Positions 1 to 8,799 of a stretch of DNA of 33,229 nt are shown here, piece after piece. Numbering within the stretch: the first letter of the stretch is position 1; each line of letters opens with the position of its first letter. The notes beneath the pieces are model-generated. The model had not been told where the DNA came from. It was given only the letters and a program-made list of their open reading frames with translations, and made no database searches. The stretch is from Bacteroides sp. (lineage in GTDB: Bacteria > Bacteroidota > Bacteroidia > Bacteroidales > SM23-62). The DNA lies in assembly GCA_011053095.1 (NCBI GenBank), contig DRHS01000114.1, forward strand, positions 1 through 33,229. The letters run 5' to 3'. The position numbers and the translations under genes are program-made.

Positions 1-121
1 ATGTGAAAAAGAGTGCTGTTATGTAGAATGATTACAAATAAAATGGAGTTGACATCACTATTTTTTTGAAAAAAAAGTATCAAAGAAACTATTGCTAAAA
101 ATCAATCATTTTTACCTGACT

Positions 122-435
122 TGGACAGGAAACCCTAATTAATACCAACAAAATATTTACAAAAAGTTGTTGGCAGGATTAAAATTCTTCCTCGATTATT
201 TACAACAAATATTCGTACACTTGTTTATTGGATTTGATTGCTGAATGTGGTGATGCGGAAAACTACTTTATTCCTGATGAGTTACGTGCAGCGCTTGTTT
301 CTTTTGTACATTACTACAATAATGAGCGATACCATGAATCTCTTGAAAATATGACTCCTGCTGATGTATACTTCGGCAGGGCACAACAGATTAAATGTAA
401 AAAGTATCTCGTATCTTTAAAGGTAAATCTGTCCA
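122..435 (+). mobile_element. Probable internally deleted IS remnant with imperfect inverted ends
   Basis: TGGACAG at 122-128 and its complement CTGTCCA at 429-435 bracket the only recognisable transposase fragment. Bases inside each copy are partly similar (a CCT followed by an A/T-rich stretch), as expected for decayed terminal inverted repeats. The span is about 310 bp, far shorter than an intact IS3-type element of roughly 1.2 kb, so most of the transposase would be missing. The ends are inferred: seven matching bases can occur by chance and no target-site duplication was found. Confidence 0.35.
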
Positions 436-446
436 GGAGTATTTGA
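228..446 (+). pseudogene. C-terminal fragment of an IS transposase (integrase core, rve_3-like)
   Basis: The 72-residue product carries the hallmark C-terminal end of a DDE integrase-core transposase: a YYNNERYHESL block (about residues 28-38) followed by TPADVYFGR. In full-length IS3/IS481-type transposases this block is the last 50-60 residues, after the DDE catalytic residues. None of the catalytic Asp/Asp/Glu positions is present, so this piece cannot transpose. The TTG start is nominal because the true N-terminus is missing. The final residues drift from the family, suggesting decay. Family membership is fairly sure; the exact IS family is not. Confidence 0.75.
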
Positions 447-542
447 ATTTAAACACTAACGTCCTTAAAATCATACTGTAAACAGTGGTTTCAAGGATCC
501 CTGGAGGTATTTCCCCGTATTATTATCAAATAAAAACTAATT

Positions 543-2129
543 GTGCAAGAAGATAATAAAATATATCGCAGACTATTTGATAGTGCCAATGCTGCAATTC
601 TTATACTAAATTCCAAATTTGTATTTATCGATTGCAATGAAATGGCATTAAAAATATTGAATCGACCAAAAAAGGATGTCCTTGGCAAAACCCCTGTTGA
701 TGAAACTATCTCCCCGAAATTTCAACCAAATGGTAGACGTTCATCGGAGATGGGTCCGGAGATATTTCATTCAGCAATGCAAGGAAATGACCTACAGTTT
801 GAATGGATACACCTAAAAAAAGATGGAACTGAACTCCCTGTTGAAGTTTCTTTATTTGGATTTAATGCCAGTAACAGGAAGAATTTTTTCGTTATATGGA
901 AAGATCTAACAGAGGTAAAACAAAATGAAGAAAAACTGATTGAGAGTGAAGAACGATTTAGAACCATTTATTCAAAAGCTACTGATGGTGTTATTTTACA
1001 TTCGCCCGATCTGCAAGCAGGAATCACACACTCTAACGAAGCGGCATATAAAATTCTGGGATATGATTCTGAACAAGGATTAATTGGTAAAACAGTGCTT
1101 GATATTTCTCCATCTCAGCAACCCGATGGAAGTCAAACAATCGATATTGCTAAATTGCAGTTAGCAGAATGTTTAGAAATGGGGCAGACAAGGTTTGAAT
1201 GGATACATTTGAAAAAAGACGGTAGCCCCATCTGGTTTGATATTGTATTAACTAAAATCTCCCTTCAAGAAGAAGTATATATTCATAGCCAATGGCGTGA
1301 TATAACTGAAAAAAGAAAGTACCAGGAAGAATTGATTAAGCATCGGAACCATTTAGAAGAATTGGTAAAAGAAAGAACCATTGATTTGGAAAAAGCACTT
1401 AAAGACCTTAAGAACACTCAAGCTCAACTAATTCAATCAGAAAAAATGGCATCTTTAGGTATTTTAACTGCCGGAGTTGCGCATGAGATTAACAATCCGT
1501 TAAACTATATAATGGGTGCATATGTTGGTTTAGATAATTATTTTAAACAAGAAGGCAGCAGTGACGAACAACAAATATTATTTTTGCTAAACAGCATAAA
1601 AACAGGTATCGACAGAACCTCGAATATAGTTAAAGGTCTTAATCAGTTTTCTAGAGTCAATAGCATATTTGACGAAAATTGTAACATTCATTCAATTATA
1701 GATAACTGCTTGCTAATGTTAAATAGTAAAGTTGTGAATAAGACGGTAATCAAAAAAAAATATATTGATGAAACAATTGAGGTAAAAGGTAATGTTGGAA
1801 AACTGCATCAGGTATTTATCAATATTTTGACTAATGCAATTCATGCATTAGTTGATAACGGAGAAATAGTGATTACTACAAATAAGGATAATAAAATGAT
1901 AGTAATTCAGATTTCAGATAATGGATGTGGCATTGATAAAAAACATATTTCCCAAATAATGGACCCATTCTTCACAACAAAAGCACCAGGTGAAGGGACT
2001 GGCTTAGGGCTATCAATTACTTATTCTATAATAAAGGAACACAAAGGAACAATTGATTTTGAATCAGAAAAAAATTCAGGAACTAAAGTAACCATCAAAT
2101 TACCTTATAAGAATAATATACATGAGTAG
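543..2129 (+). CDS. PAS-PAS sensor histidine kinase
   Basis: A 528-residue histidine kinase. Two PAS sensor domains (about residues 1-125 and 135-258) share a repeated FEWIHLKKDG segment (about 86-95 and 218-227). A coiled coil (about 255-300) leads to the dimerisation domain with the H-box AGVAHEINNPL, phospho-acceptor His314. The ATPase domain shows the N-box (about 423-436), G1 DNGCGID (459-465), F-box DPFFTTK (474-480) and G2 GEGTGLGLS (483-491), so it looks catalytically complete. There is no signal peptide or membrane segment, so it should be a cytosolic sensor. The start is GTG at 543: an in-frame TAA lies at 531-533 and no ATG precedes the PAS domain. It overlaps the next gene by 8 bp. 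The ligand is unknown. Confidence 0.93.
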   Translation: MQEDNKIYRRLFDSANAAILILNSKFVFIDCNEMALKILNRPKKDVLGKTPVDETISPKFQPNGRRSSEMGPEIFHSAMQGNDLQFEWIHLKKDGTELPVEVSLFGFNASNRKNFFVIWKDLTEVKQNEEKLIESEERFRTIYSKATDGVILHSPDLQAGITHSNEAAYKILGYDSEQGLIGKTVLDISPSQQPDGSQTIDIAKLQLAECLEMGQTRFEWIHLKKDGSPIWFDIVLTKISLQEEVYIHSQWRDITEKRKYQEELIKHRNHLEELVKERTIDLEKALKDLKNTQAQLIQSEKMASLGILTAGVAHEINNPLNYIMGAYVGLDNYFKQEGSSDEQQILFLLNSIKTGIDRTSNIVKGLNQFSRVNSIFDENCNIHSIIDNCLLMLNSKVVNKTVIKKKYIDETIEVKGNVGKLHQVFINILTNAIHALVDNGEIVITTNKDNKMIVIQISDNGCGIDKKHISQIMDPFFTTKAPGEGTGLGLSITYSIIKEHKGTIDFESEKNSGTKVTIKLPYKNNIHE

Positions 2130-2496
2130 CAAATTCAAAATATTATATGTCGACGACGAGTCAATAAATCTGAAGCTTTTTGAAATTAATTTCAGTGAAA
2201 AGTACGAAGTTCATACTGCACCTGATGGATTTTCTGGGCTCACCAGTCTCAACGACAATCCTGATATATTAGTTATAATAAGCGACATGAAAATGCCAAA
2301 CATGAATGGTATTGAATTTATTAAAAAGGCAAAAGAGAAGTTTCCTGACAAGAAGTTTTTTATACTTACCGGTTTTGAGATTACTGAAGAAATACTAAAT
2401 GCCCTCGAGACCGGATTGATTTTACGTTATTTTAGTAAACCATTCAATTTAAATGAAATAGACAGTGCAATATCTGAAGCAATTGGAAGTGACTAA
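2122..2496 (+). CDS. Single-domain response regulator (REC only)
   Basis: A 124-residue stand-alone receiver domain. The acidic pocket is YVDDE (Asp11, Asp12), the phospho-acceptor is Asp55 in ISDMKMPN, the switch Thr is Thr83 (ILTGF), and the conserved Lys is Lys106 in FSKPF. No output domain follows, so it probably acts by protein contact, or as a phosphate sink or relay, rather than by binding DNA. Its ATG lies 8 bp inside the kinase gene, which implies translational coupling and makes it the likely partner of that kinase. It is the usual length for a CheY-like protein. Confidence 0.93.
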   Translation: MSSKFKILYVDDESINLKLFEINFSEKYEVHTAPDGFSGLTSLNDNPDILVIISDMKMPNMNGIEFIKKAKEKFPDKKFFILTGFEITEEILNALETGLILRYFSKPFNLNEIDSAISEAIGSD

Positions 2497-3058
2497 TATT
2501 ACCTAGTGCTAACATTGAACTGTGTTAATTTCCAAATCTTTTTGTGGTAGTAATATAATATTTTGGATAGTACTTTTCTCCACTTTTGGCAATTATGAAA
2601 CTCCCTCAATAATCCGAACGTCAAGTTAAGCTACTTTTAAAGCTACTTCAAGTCAAAAACTTGTCTGAAGTTTTCTATCAGAAACCCATCATTTTACTAT
2701 ACTGACTATCTGCTATTTACATTTCAGCAATCTAACAGCGACCCGAATTTTACAGGAAAATCCTACACTAAAATCTTACACCACTCTGGAATACATTCAA
2801 TCTTAATTATTGTATAAATTGTCTCTCCTAACATTTACCTATTCGAAGTCCAAACACTTTAATGACCTGAGATTGTGAAAGCTAATTCTGTGCACTGGGG
2901 ATTCAAATGCACGTAAAAACACCTGGATAATTCAGTTACAAATACGTAAAAAAAACAGGTGTGGATTTTTACAAATCAGGCGATTACATCGGTTAATTTC
3001 CATATCCGGAACTTTATTTTTGTTGTCAACTTTAAACAATCAATGGAGGAAATGTATT
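2497..3058. other. Gene-free, AT-rich intergenic stretch
   Basis: No convincing coding region on either strand. It contains a short hairpin at 2656-2674 (AAAACTT, 5-base loop, AAGTTTT), which may be a weak terminator 160 bp after the response regulator. There is also a widely spaced 7-bp inverted repeat, ACACCTG at 2919-2925 and CAGGTGT at 2956-2962. A purine-rich GGAGGA lies about ten bases before the ATG at 3059. Neither repeat is strong enough to assign a role. Confidence 0.5.
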
Positions 3059-3472
3059 ATGAGAACAAAAATTTATGAAATCCCGGGCAAATTGACCGTA
3101 GAATGGGATTCAGACACCAAAGCGATTATTGATACCTGGACCACTTAATTCGTTACTTTAGAAGAATTTAAGCAAGCAGTTATGGTTCGGGGAATAAACC
3201 ATGCAAAAGCAAATGAAGGGAAAGCCTGGATCGTAGATTCGCACAGGGCCAAAGGTGTCTTTAGCACTGAAATACAGGAATATATAGCATCTGATGTTTT
3301 TCCGCGATTTGCTGAAATTGGAATAAAATATTTTATACCTATTACTGCTGAAGATTCTGTTACCAGGTTAACAGTAAATCAGTATTCCTCACAAGCTGGC
3401 CCTAACGGTTTGCAATTATTGAAAGGTAGTAGTGCAGTAGGAGCAATCTCGTGGCTGAAAACTAATGCCTGA
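3059..3472 (+). pseudogene. Conserved small protein (possibly STAS/SpoIIAA-like) broken by one in-frame TAA
   Basis: Reading from ATG 3059 gives 29 codons (starting MRTKIYEIPGKL), then TAA at 3146-3148, then 107 more codons in the same frame ending at 3472. The two parts read as one continuous domain of about 137 residues with no indel. The stop sits just before FVTLEEFK, where a Tyr would fit, so a single TAT/TAC to TAA change explains it. A GGAGGA motif lies upstream of ATG 3059, while the internal ATG at 3182 has no such signal, so 3059 is the ancestral start. From memory, intact relatives occur in Bacteroidota as uncharacterised proteins. The alternating alpha/beta pattern suggests a STAS-like fold, but this is weak. 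Confidence 0.75.
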
Positions 3473-3603
3473 ACTTCTAATTAACTTATAGGACCTAAAC
3501 AAATTTGCTCCTGAGTTCTCAGCTGATTCTTAGTGATCATCTGGACAATCTCTATCATAGTTAAAGTTCTTTTTGCGACCGTAGTAAGAAGAGCAAAGGA
3601 ACC

Positions 3604-6021
3604 TTATTCGTGTCTCAGAGTGTCTGCAGGATTGCGGGATGCAGCAATTAATGCCCTGTATCCCGTAATAATTAAGGCCAGCAACAGAGTAGCAATCCCG
3701 GCTAACAGGAAGAGGCTAAGGTCGATGGATATTCGTTTTGTAAAATTGTTCAGCCAATTGTTAACCACCAGGTAGGCAAGCGGCCATGCAATAAGGTTGG
3801 CTATCAGGATGAGTCGCATAAATTCATTTGATAAAAGCCACACCACACTTGTGGAGGTTGCTCCCATTGCTCTGCGAATTCCGATCTCTCGGGTACGCTG
3901 CTGCGCTACATAGGAAGTCAAACCCACAAGTCCCAGCGATGCAATCAGAAGCGCCAGAATAGTGAGCATAATGGATAACTTACCGAATTTGTCTTCATTC
4001 CTGTAAAGATCGTTTAGCTCATCTTCGAGAAATGTATATTCAAAAGGCCGGTTTGGCGCAATCGCATTCCATTCTGCCTCTATTTTGGGAAGTACATTCC
4101 TGTATTTGTCTGTATTGACTTTCACAGCAATGTACCGGGTCTGACCGGCAGCAAATCCCGGGAAGCGGACCATGTCTAAAATAAAATTATTCATGGGCTT
4201 ATGCAGGGAAAGTATATGGAAGTCCCTGAACACCCCTATGACCCTCTCGTCGCCATCGTGAACCACACGTTTTCCTATAGCCTCCTCCAGTGACCATCCC
4301 ATGTTCTTTGCCATGGTTTCGTTGATCATGATTGCATTGGCGGTATCCGTTGCTATATCCCTGGAAAATGATCTTCCGGCCACAACATCTATGTTAAAAG
4401 TCTCAACAAAATCATGCCGCACAATAAACATAGGGTACCAGAATTGCTGGTCTTCAGCCAGTCCCTCAATAGTCACCCCCCTTGTATTATGATTTGCACC
4501 AAGTATATCTTCCATTGCAGTGACATATTCAATCTCTGGGTACTTTAGAAGATTTTCACAAAAAGTCTCATAATTTAACTGAATCTGACGCACTCCCTGG
4601 AGTAATATTACCCTGTTTTTATTGAAACCAAGATCCGTCTTTCGGATAAAATTAAGCTGTGAGAATACGAGCAGTGTTCCAATAATAAGGGCAATCGAAA
4701 TTGCAAACTGTGCAGTCACCAGTACCTTCCTTGCATTGGCGCCTTTTGCACCCTGCCCCAATCCACCTCGAAATACAGCAAGGGGATTAATTGAGGAAAG
4801 GTATAAAGCCGGATATGCTCCTGCCAGAGAGCCAACTACCAAAACAAGTGCAAGTCCAAATAATATCGAGGTCAATGCAAAAACATAGTTAGCCGAAATA
4901 TCTTTACCGGTAAAATTATTAAAGCCGGGGAGCAGGAGTTCAACCATTAGAACTGCAAATAAAAGTGCAAAAAAGGTTGTCAGAATTGTCTCACCGAAGA
5001 ATTGACGGATCAGGTCCCTGCGGTTTGCCCCGAAGGTTTTTTTAATGCCTATCTCACGTGTTCGTGTAGCCGAATTGGCAGTAGTCAGGTTCATAAAGTT
5101 AATGCAGGCAAGGAAAAGGACTATTGCAGCAATTACGGAAAGGATGTATACATACAAAATATTGCTGTTTGCATGCATTTCATAGTCATGGTTAGACTGC
5201 AGGTGAATGTCCGTCAGCTTCTGAAGATAAAGTGTTACATCCTGTTGGGACAGGTCCGGATAATGGTTCTCATAGAATTCAGGAAGTTTTGCCTCCAGGG
5301 CTTCGGGTGTCACATGATCGGCCAGTTCTATATAGGTCCAGCACGGATTCCATACCCATGTTCCCGGTAACTGTCCGCCGATGGCCTGCCTGAATGTGGA
5401 CATGGAGCCAAGGAATTCAAATGTAAAATGTGATTGGGTTGGAATATCTTTCAAAATACCTGTAATTTCCAGGTCTAGTTGCTCATTCAACCTCAAACTT
5501 TTTCCGACAGGATTTTCCTCACCAAAGTAACGTTTGGCTGCTGATTCTGTGATGACCATTACATTCGGTCTGGAAAGCACAGTTTTCGGATCCCCGACAA
5601 GAAGAGGAAAATTAAACATTTCAAAAACAGTTGAATCGACCAGGAAGAATCCTGTTTCATTATTCTTTATCAGGGTGGAGTCATTCTTCTGGTAATCAAT
5701 AAAAACCTGGGTGGCCATAAAATTGAAAAAGCGGCATACGTTGACAACCATTCCCGGATAATCTAACTGTATGGTGGGTCCTGCAGGAAAAGAAAGCGTT
5801 GCTGCATCTTCATTTACATCGTTGGAATTATAGAACCTGTTGACCCTGTAAATCTGCGAAGATTTCTCATTGAACTTATCGTACTTCAGTTCATCGTTTA
5901 TATACAAAATAATAAAAATGAAACTGGCAAGTCCAATTGCCAGTCCACCAATATTAATAATTGAAAAATTGAGATGCCGCCCCAGGTTTCGGAGTGTAAT
6001 CAGAAGATAATGCCTGAACAT
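3604..6021 (-). CDS. FtsX-like (MacB-type) ABC transporter permease
   Basis: An 805-residue permease in the large Bacteroidota double-repeat layout. It has an N-terminal membrane helix (about 19-41), a periplasmic MacB_PCD-like domain, and an FtsX core starting near residue 285 with motif REIGIKKTFGA. A second helix and second periplasmic domain follow, then a C-terminal FtsX core with REIGIRRAMGA near residue 690. Those two motifs are the cytoplasmic helices that contact the ATPase. The family moves peptides, lipids or antibiotics, or transmits mechanical force. No ATPase gene lies nearby, so its partner must be encoded elsewhere; the substrate is unknown. It is transcribed away from the DUF4136 lipoprotein gene. 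Confidence 0.9.
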   Translation of the reverse strand: MFRHYLLITLRNLGRHLNFSIINIGGLAIGLASFIFIILYINDELKYDKFNEKSSQIYRVNRFYNSNDVNEDAATLSFPAGPTIQLDYPGMVVNVCRFFNFMATQVFIDYQKNDSTLIKNNETGFFLVDSTVFEMFNFPLLVGDPKTVLSRPNVMVITESAAKRYFGEENPVGKSLRLNEQLDLEITGILKDIPTQSHFTFEFLGSMSTFRQAIGGQLPGTWVWNPCWTYIELADHVTPEALEAKLPEFYENHYPDLSQQDVTLYLQKLTDIHLQSNHDYEMHANSNILYVYILSVIAAIVLFLACINFMNLTTANSATRTREIGIKKTFGANRRDLIRQFFGETILTTFFALLFAVLMVELLLPGFNNFTGKDISANYVFALTSILFGLALVLVVGSLAGAYPALYLSSINPLAVFRGGLGQGAKGANARKVLVTAQFAISIALIIGTLLVFSQLNFIRKTDLGFNKNRVILLQGVRQIQLNYETFCENLLKYPEIEYVTAMEDILGANHNTRGVTIEGLAEDQQFWYPMFIVRHDFVETFNIDVVAGRSFSRDIATDTANAIMINETMAKNMGWSLEEAIGKRVVHDGDERVIGVFRDFHILSLHKPMNNFILDMVRFPGFAAGQTRYIAVKVNTDKYRNVLPKIEAEWNAIAPNRPFEYTFLEDELNDLYRNEDKFGKLSIMLTILALLIASLGLVGLTSYVAQQRTREIGIRRAMGATSTSVVWLLSNEFMRLILIANLIAWPLAYLVVNNWLNNFTKRISIDLSLFLLAGIATLLLALIITGYRALIAASRNPADTLRHE

Positions 6022-6307
6022 TTTGCCGGATATGATATTTTAAGCTTCTTTTTAACAAACTTCGTGCAATATTTATTACTGGCCTGAAATATAGACTACT
6101 AATTAGAATCCATGAAATCCTTCTATTTAGAAATTGTTTTGAAAACGTACAGTATGTGTTCAGTACTGAACAAGGCAATTAACATTAGCTGAGATGTCAA
6201 AAAATTTAGAATTAACGAATGTTTAACTCATTCCCCTACTAAAAAATAGTTTTTTTATATAGTTTTGTTTTTCGAAAATCAAAACTGAAAACCACAAATT
6301 GATAAAC

Positions 6308-6994
6308 ATGAAAAAGATGAAACCATTACTGATGATCATTGGAGGGGCACTTATCCTTCTTTCGTCCTGTTACAATGATTCGGTCTATGTCGACCAGCTC
6401 GATGTAACCCTCACACAATATGAACCCGAGTTTAATTACTCAAGTTATTCCAGCTTCTGGATGCCGGATTCCGTTATTCTCAAGACCAACTACATGACAG
6501 ATTCCGAGATCGATGATTTTTATTCCTCCGGCGGAACATCTGAGAGCACCCTGGATCTGGTAAGACAGAAATTTATAGACCGCGGGTATACCTTTACAGA
6601 TGACAGCAGCACAGCCGACTTTATTGCGTCTCCTACAATGCTTTTGGTAAGGCAAACAGGAGCTGTATATTATCCTCCCGGATGGTGGTGGGGATATCCC
6701 GGATACGGATGGGGATATCCAGGCTACGGTTGGGGTTATCCCGGATACGGATGGGGCCATACAAGTTATTACAGTTACAAGGAAGGTTCCATTGTGCTTG
6801 AAATGGTAGACGGAGACTCATACAATGCTATCCAGTCTTGGCTTACAGGATCTGCCAATGATGTGCCCGATCTAACAATACGATGGCTTGCCACCATTGA
6901 CGGTTACATATCAAGTAACAAGGAGTACAATGCCGAGCGTGCTCAAAGAGGAATAGACGAAGCTTTCGAACAATCCCCCTACATTAAAAAGTAA
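6308..6994 (+). CDS. DUF4136 lipoprotein
   Basis: A 228-residue lipoprotein. The signal peptide ends in LLSSC with Cys21 as the lipidation site. The ATG at 6308 is preferred over an in-frame TTG at 6299 because it gives a normal signal peptide. The body fits DUF4136: an early Y-x-SF segment, a central segment rich in Gly, Tyr, Trp and Pro (about 124-150), then a strand-rich end (GSIVLEMVDG). The aromatic segment is a tandem repeat, listed separately. The family is envelope-located and has no established biochemical role. It lies 17 bp upstream of the barrel gene at 7012, so the two are probably co-transcribed. TAGTTTTG at 6260-6267 matches the Bacteroidota -7 promoter element, but no clear -33 element was seen. 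Confidence 0.85.
   Translation: MKKMKPLLMIIGGALILLSSCYNDSVYVDQLDVTLTQYEPEFNYSSYSSFWMPDSVILKTNYMTDSEIDDFYSSGGTSESTLDLVRQKFIDRGYTFTDDSSTADFIASPTMLLVRQTGAVYYPPGWWWGYPGYGWGYPGYGWGYPGYGWGHTSYYSYKEGSIVLEMVDGDSYNAIQSWLTGSANDVPDLTIRWLATIDGYISSNKEYNAERAQRGIDEAFEQSPYIKK
6692..6754 (+). repeat. Three tandem 21-bp units encoding GYPGYGW
   Basis: Three consecutive 21-bp units each encode the heptad GYPGYGW within the DUF4136 lipoprotein. Units 1 and 3 are almost identical at DNA level and unit 2 differs at several third positions. The array could expand or contract by slippage, altering a surface-exposed aromatic loop. Confidence 0.9.
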
Positions 6995-7011
6995 CCCTTA
7001 ATTGAAAAGCC

Positions 7012-7611
7012 ATGAAAAAGATATATATAGCAATTATTGTAGCAATGTTCGGAGTTACTTCCGCCTGGTCCCAGGCTTTCTGGACTGTAAATTATGATAT
7101 GGGAGTTCCCCTTGGTGATTTTTCCGAGTATATCGGAGAACCAAGCTGGCGCGGGTTCAGCATTAACGGAAACGGGTATTTGACAGATAATATCCTTCTT
7201 GGAGGATCCTATCATTGGTCCGGATTCTATGAACACAATCAGCGTGACACCTACCAGCGTGATAACGGTGCTTTAACATCAGAGGTATGGAAGAAAATGT
7301 ATTTTTCGAACTTTCTCTTCAATGCCAGTTACATGTTCATTCCCGAGGGTAAATTTCAACCTTACCTTGGAATCGGAATGGGAGCATATCATGTAGAGCA
7401 GAACACTCAGGCTGGCCGGTATGCCACTGTCTCTAAAAACTGGAAATTTGGTTTTTCCCCGCAGGCCGGATTGTATATGCCATTCGGAGGATTTAATGAC
7501 TGGGGAATAAACGTAAAGGCGACCTACAATTCTATTTTCTATAACGTTGGTGATATCAATACCCTGTCCTACCTGTCTGTTTCGGTGGGTATTGGTTTTT
7601 ATGCCTGGTAA
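7012..7611 (+). CDS. Outer-membrane beta-barrel protein
   Basis: A 199-residue protein with a clear signal peptide (MKKIYIAIIVAMFGVTSAWS, cleavage near residue 21). The mature part alternates polar and aromatic residues in strands separated by Gly-rich turns. It contains the PYLGIGMGAYH motif common in small OmpA/OmpW-type barrels and ends with an aromatic residue (FYAW), the usual C-terminal signal for BAM insertion. It follows the DUF4136 lipoprotein by 17 bp and is followed by a strong terminator, so the pair forms a short envelope operon. No ligand or function can be given. Confidence 0.82.
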   Translation: MKKIYIAIIVAMFGVTSAWSQAFWTVNYDMGVPLGDFSEYIGEPSWRGFSINGNGYLTDNILLGGSYHWSGFYEHNQRDTYQRDNGALTSEVWKKMYFSNFLFNASYMFIPEGKFQPYLGIGMGAYHVEQNTQAGRYATVSKNWKFGFSPQAGLYMPFGGFNDWGINVKATYNSIFYNVGDINTLSYLSVSVGIGFYAW

Positions 7612-7630
7612 AATTTTGTCTGTTGACAGG

Positions 7631-7661
7631 AAAGCTGCCGCAAACCGGCAGCTTTTTTTTT
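7631..7661 (+). terminator. Rho-independent terminator after the barrel gene
   Basis: A perfect 10-bp stem (AAAGCTGCCG at 7631-7640 with CGGCAGCTTT at 7646-7655), a 5-base loop and a run of T. It lies 20 bp after the barrel stop codon and closes the 6308-7611 operon. Confidence 0.92.
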
Positions 7662-7780
7662 GTCATAATCCGGGCTTTCCGTTCTGATCATCATCATCAC
7701 CGGGGAATAAATCCCTGACGGTTAATAAATTCCTGTTCATTAGATTGGGAAAAAATTTCCGAGTTTTTTATCTTTATAAA

Positions 7781-8608
7781 ATGGCAGATAATCAGAACCC
7801 TAAATTAGGAATCAGTTCATGGACCTATCCATGGGCTGTAGGTGTCTCCAAGGGGCCGCGTTTAAAAAGAAGGATGGACGTACTAGAAATACTTGAAAAT
7901 GCGCGTTCTCTTGGAATCGGACTTGTGCAGTATTCCGACAATCTCCCCCTGGAAAACCTCCCGTGGGAAACCCTGGTTAAGTTAAAAAGGCTGTCAAGTG
8001 AATACAATATTAAATCCGAGGTTGGCACCAGGTGTGTTGAGCCGAAACATTTGCTAAAATTCCTTGAAATTGCCATATTCCTTAAATCTCCCATACTCAG
8101 GACTCTCCCCTGCCATCACGGTAAGTATCTGCCTGTATCGGAGGTAGAGAAAAACCTGCGTGAAGTGTTACCCGAGTTTGAAAAAGAGGGCGTTGTAATC
8201 GTCCTCGAAAACCAGGAATCCTATAAAGCTGCCGAACTTGCAGCAATGATGGAGGCCATTGACCATCCTAACCTGCGCATCTGCCTTGACCTGGCGAATG
8301 CACTGGGGGCTATGGAGGGACCGGAATATGTGATGAGCAAGCTGGGGCCCTGGTGCGGGAATTTCCATGTCAAGGATGTTTCTGTTATACGGACCCAGAC
8401 ACATATGGAATTTCTTGTTGAGGGACGATCAGCTGGTAATGGGAATATCCCGATTAAATGGGCCCTTGACCAGTTAAAAGAATTCGGCGTTAGCCATACC
8501 ACCATTATTGAACTCTGGCCACCCTGGCAGGGAGATATTGAATCAACGGTCAAACTCGAAGAGACCTGGGTCGCTGAGAGTGTGGAGTTTATGAGGCGAT
8601 TATTCTAA
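7781..8608 (+). CDS. Sugar phosphate isomerase/epimerase-like TIM barrel
   Basis: A 275-residue protein of the xylose-isomerase-like (AP_endonuc_2) TIM-barrel superfamily. Candidate metal ligands at the expected strand ends are Glu143 (VLENQES), Asp170 (CLDLAN), His196 with Asp199 (FHVKDV) and Glu244 (IIELWPPW). Members isomerise or epimerise sugars and related polyols using a divalent metal; the substrate cannot be told from sequence. No signal peptide, so cytosolic. ATG 7781 is preferred over the in-frame TTG at 7745 because the barrel's first strand (KLGISSWTY) starts just after it. Its stop codon overlaps that of the convergent XRE gene. Confidence 0.85.
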   Translation: MADNQNPKLGISSWTYPWAVGVSKGPRLKRRMDVLEILENARSLGIGLVQYSDNLPLENLPWETLVKLKRLSSEYNIKSEVGTRCVEPKHLLKFLEIAIFLKSPILRTLPCHHGKYLPVSEVEKNLREVLPEFEKEGVVIVLENQESYKAAELAAMMEAIDHPNLRICLDLANALGAMEGPEYVMSKLGPWCGNFHVKDVSVIRTQTHMEFLVEGRSAGNGNIPIKWALDQLKEFGVSHTTIIELWPPWQGDIESTVKLEETWVAESVEFMRRLF

Positions 8609-8799
8609 TCATCGAATTGAAATACCTCCTCTATCTTCTCATTAAATGCCCTTGCAATGTCATGAGCCAGTTTCAGGGAGGGATTGTATTTTCCCTTTTC
8701 AAGATAAACTATAGTCTCCCTCCTGACCCCCACCTTCCTGGCAAGGTCATCCTGTGTAAGATTGAACCTGGCCCTTAATTCCCGTATCCTGTTATGCAT
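8605..8799 (-). CDS. XRE-family (Cro/CI-like) transcriptional regulator
   Basis: A 64-residue, HTH-only regulator. The helix-turn-helix spans about residues 15-36 ([29 protein letters not shown]), close to the small YozG-type regulators. ATG 8799 is chosen over the upstream in-frame start at 8841 because it gives the standard family length and begins with the canonical RIRELRA helix. It overlaps by 8 bp the ancestral end of the membrane-protein gene upstream (8792-8799), a usual gene pair. Dyads at 9218-9267 are candidate self-operators. Its TAG at 8605-8607 overlaps the TAA of the convergent isomerase gene. Confidence 0.9.
   Translation of the reverse strand: MHNRIRELRARFNLTQDDLARKVGVRRETIVYLEKGKYNPSLKLAHDIARAFNEKIEEVFQFDD

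Noticed and set aside
2919-2962. Inverted repeat ACACCTG and CAGGTGT
   Set aside because: Seven bases with a 30-base spacer in AT-rich sequence is not convincing as a site or terminator.
3146-3148. TAA read as a sense codon (genetic-code change) to explain both broken genes
   Set aside because: Intact genes here, including the response regulator and several lipoproteins, end in TAA, and only two genes show internal TAA in otherwise continuous frames.
3482-3561. Short minus-strand frame after the permease gene
   Set aside because: About 25 codons with no motif, no start signal and no conservation that can be judged.
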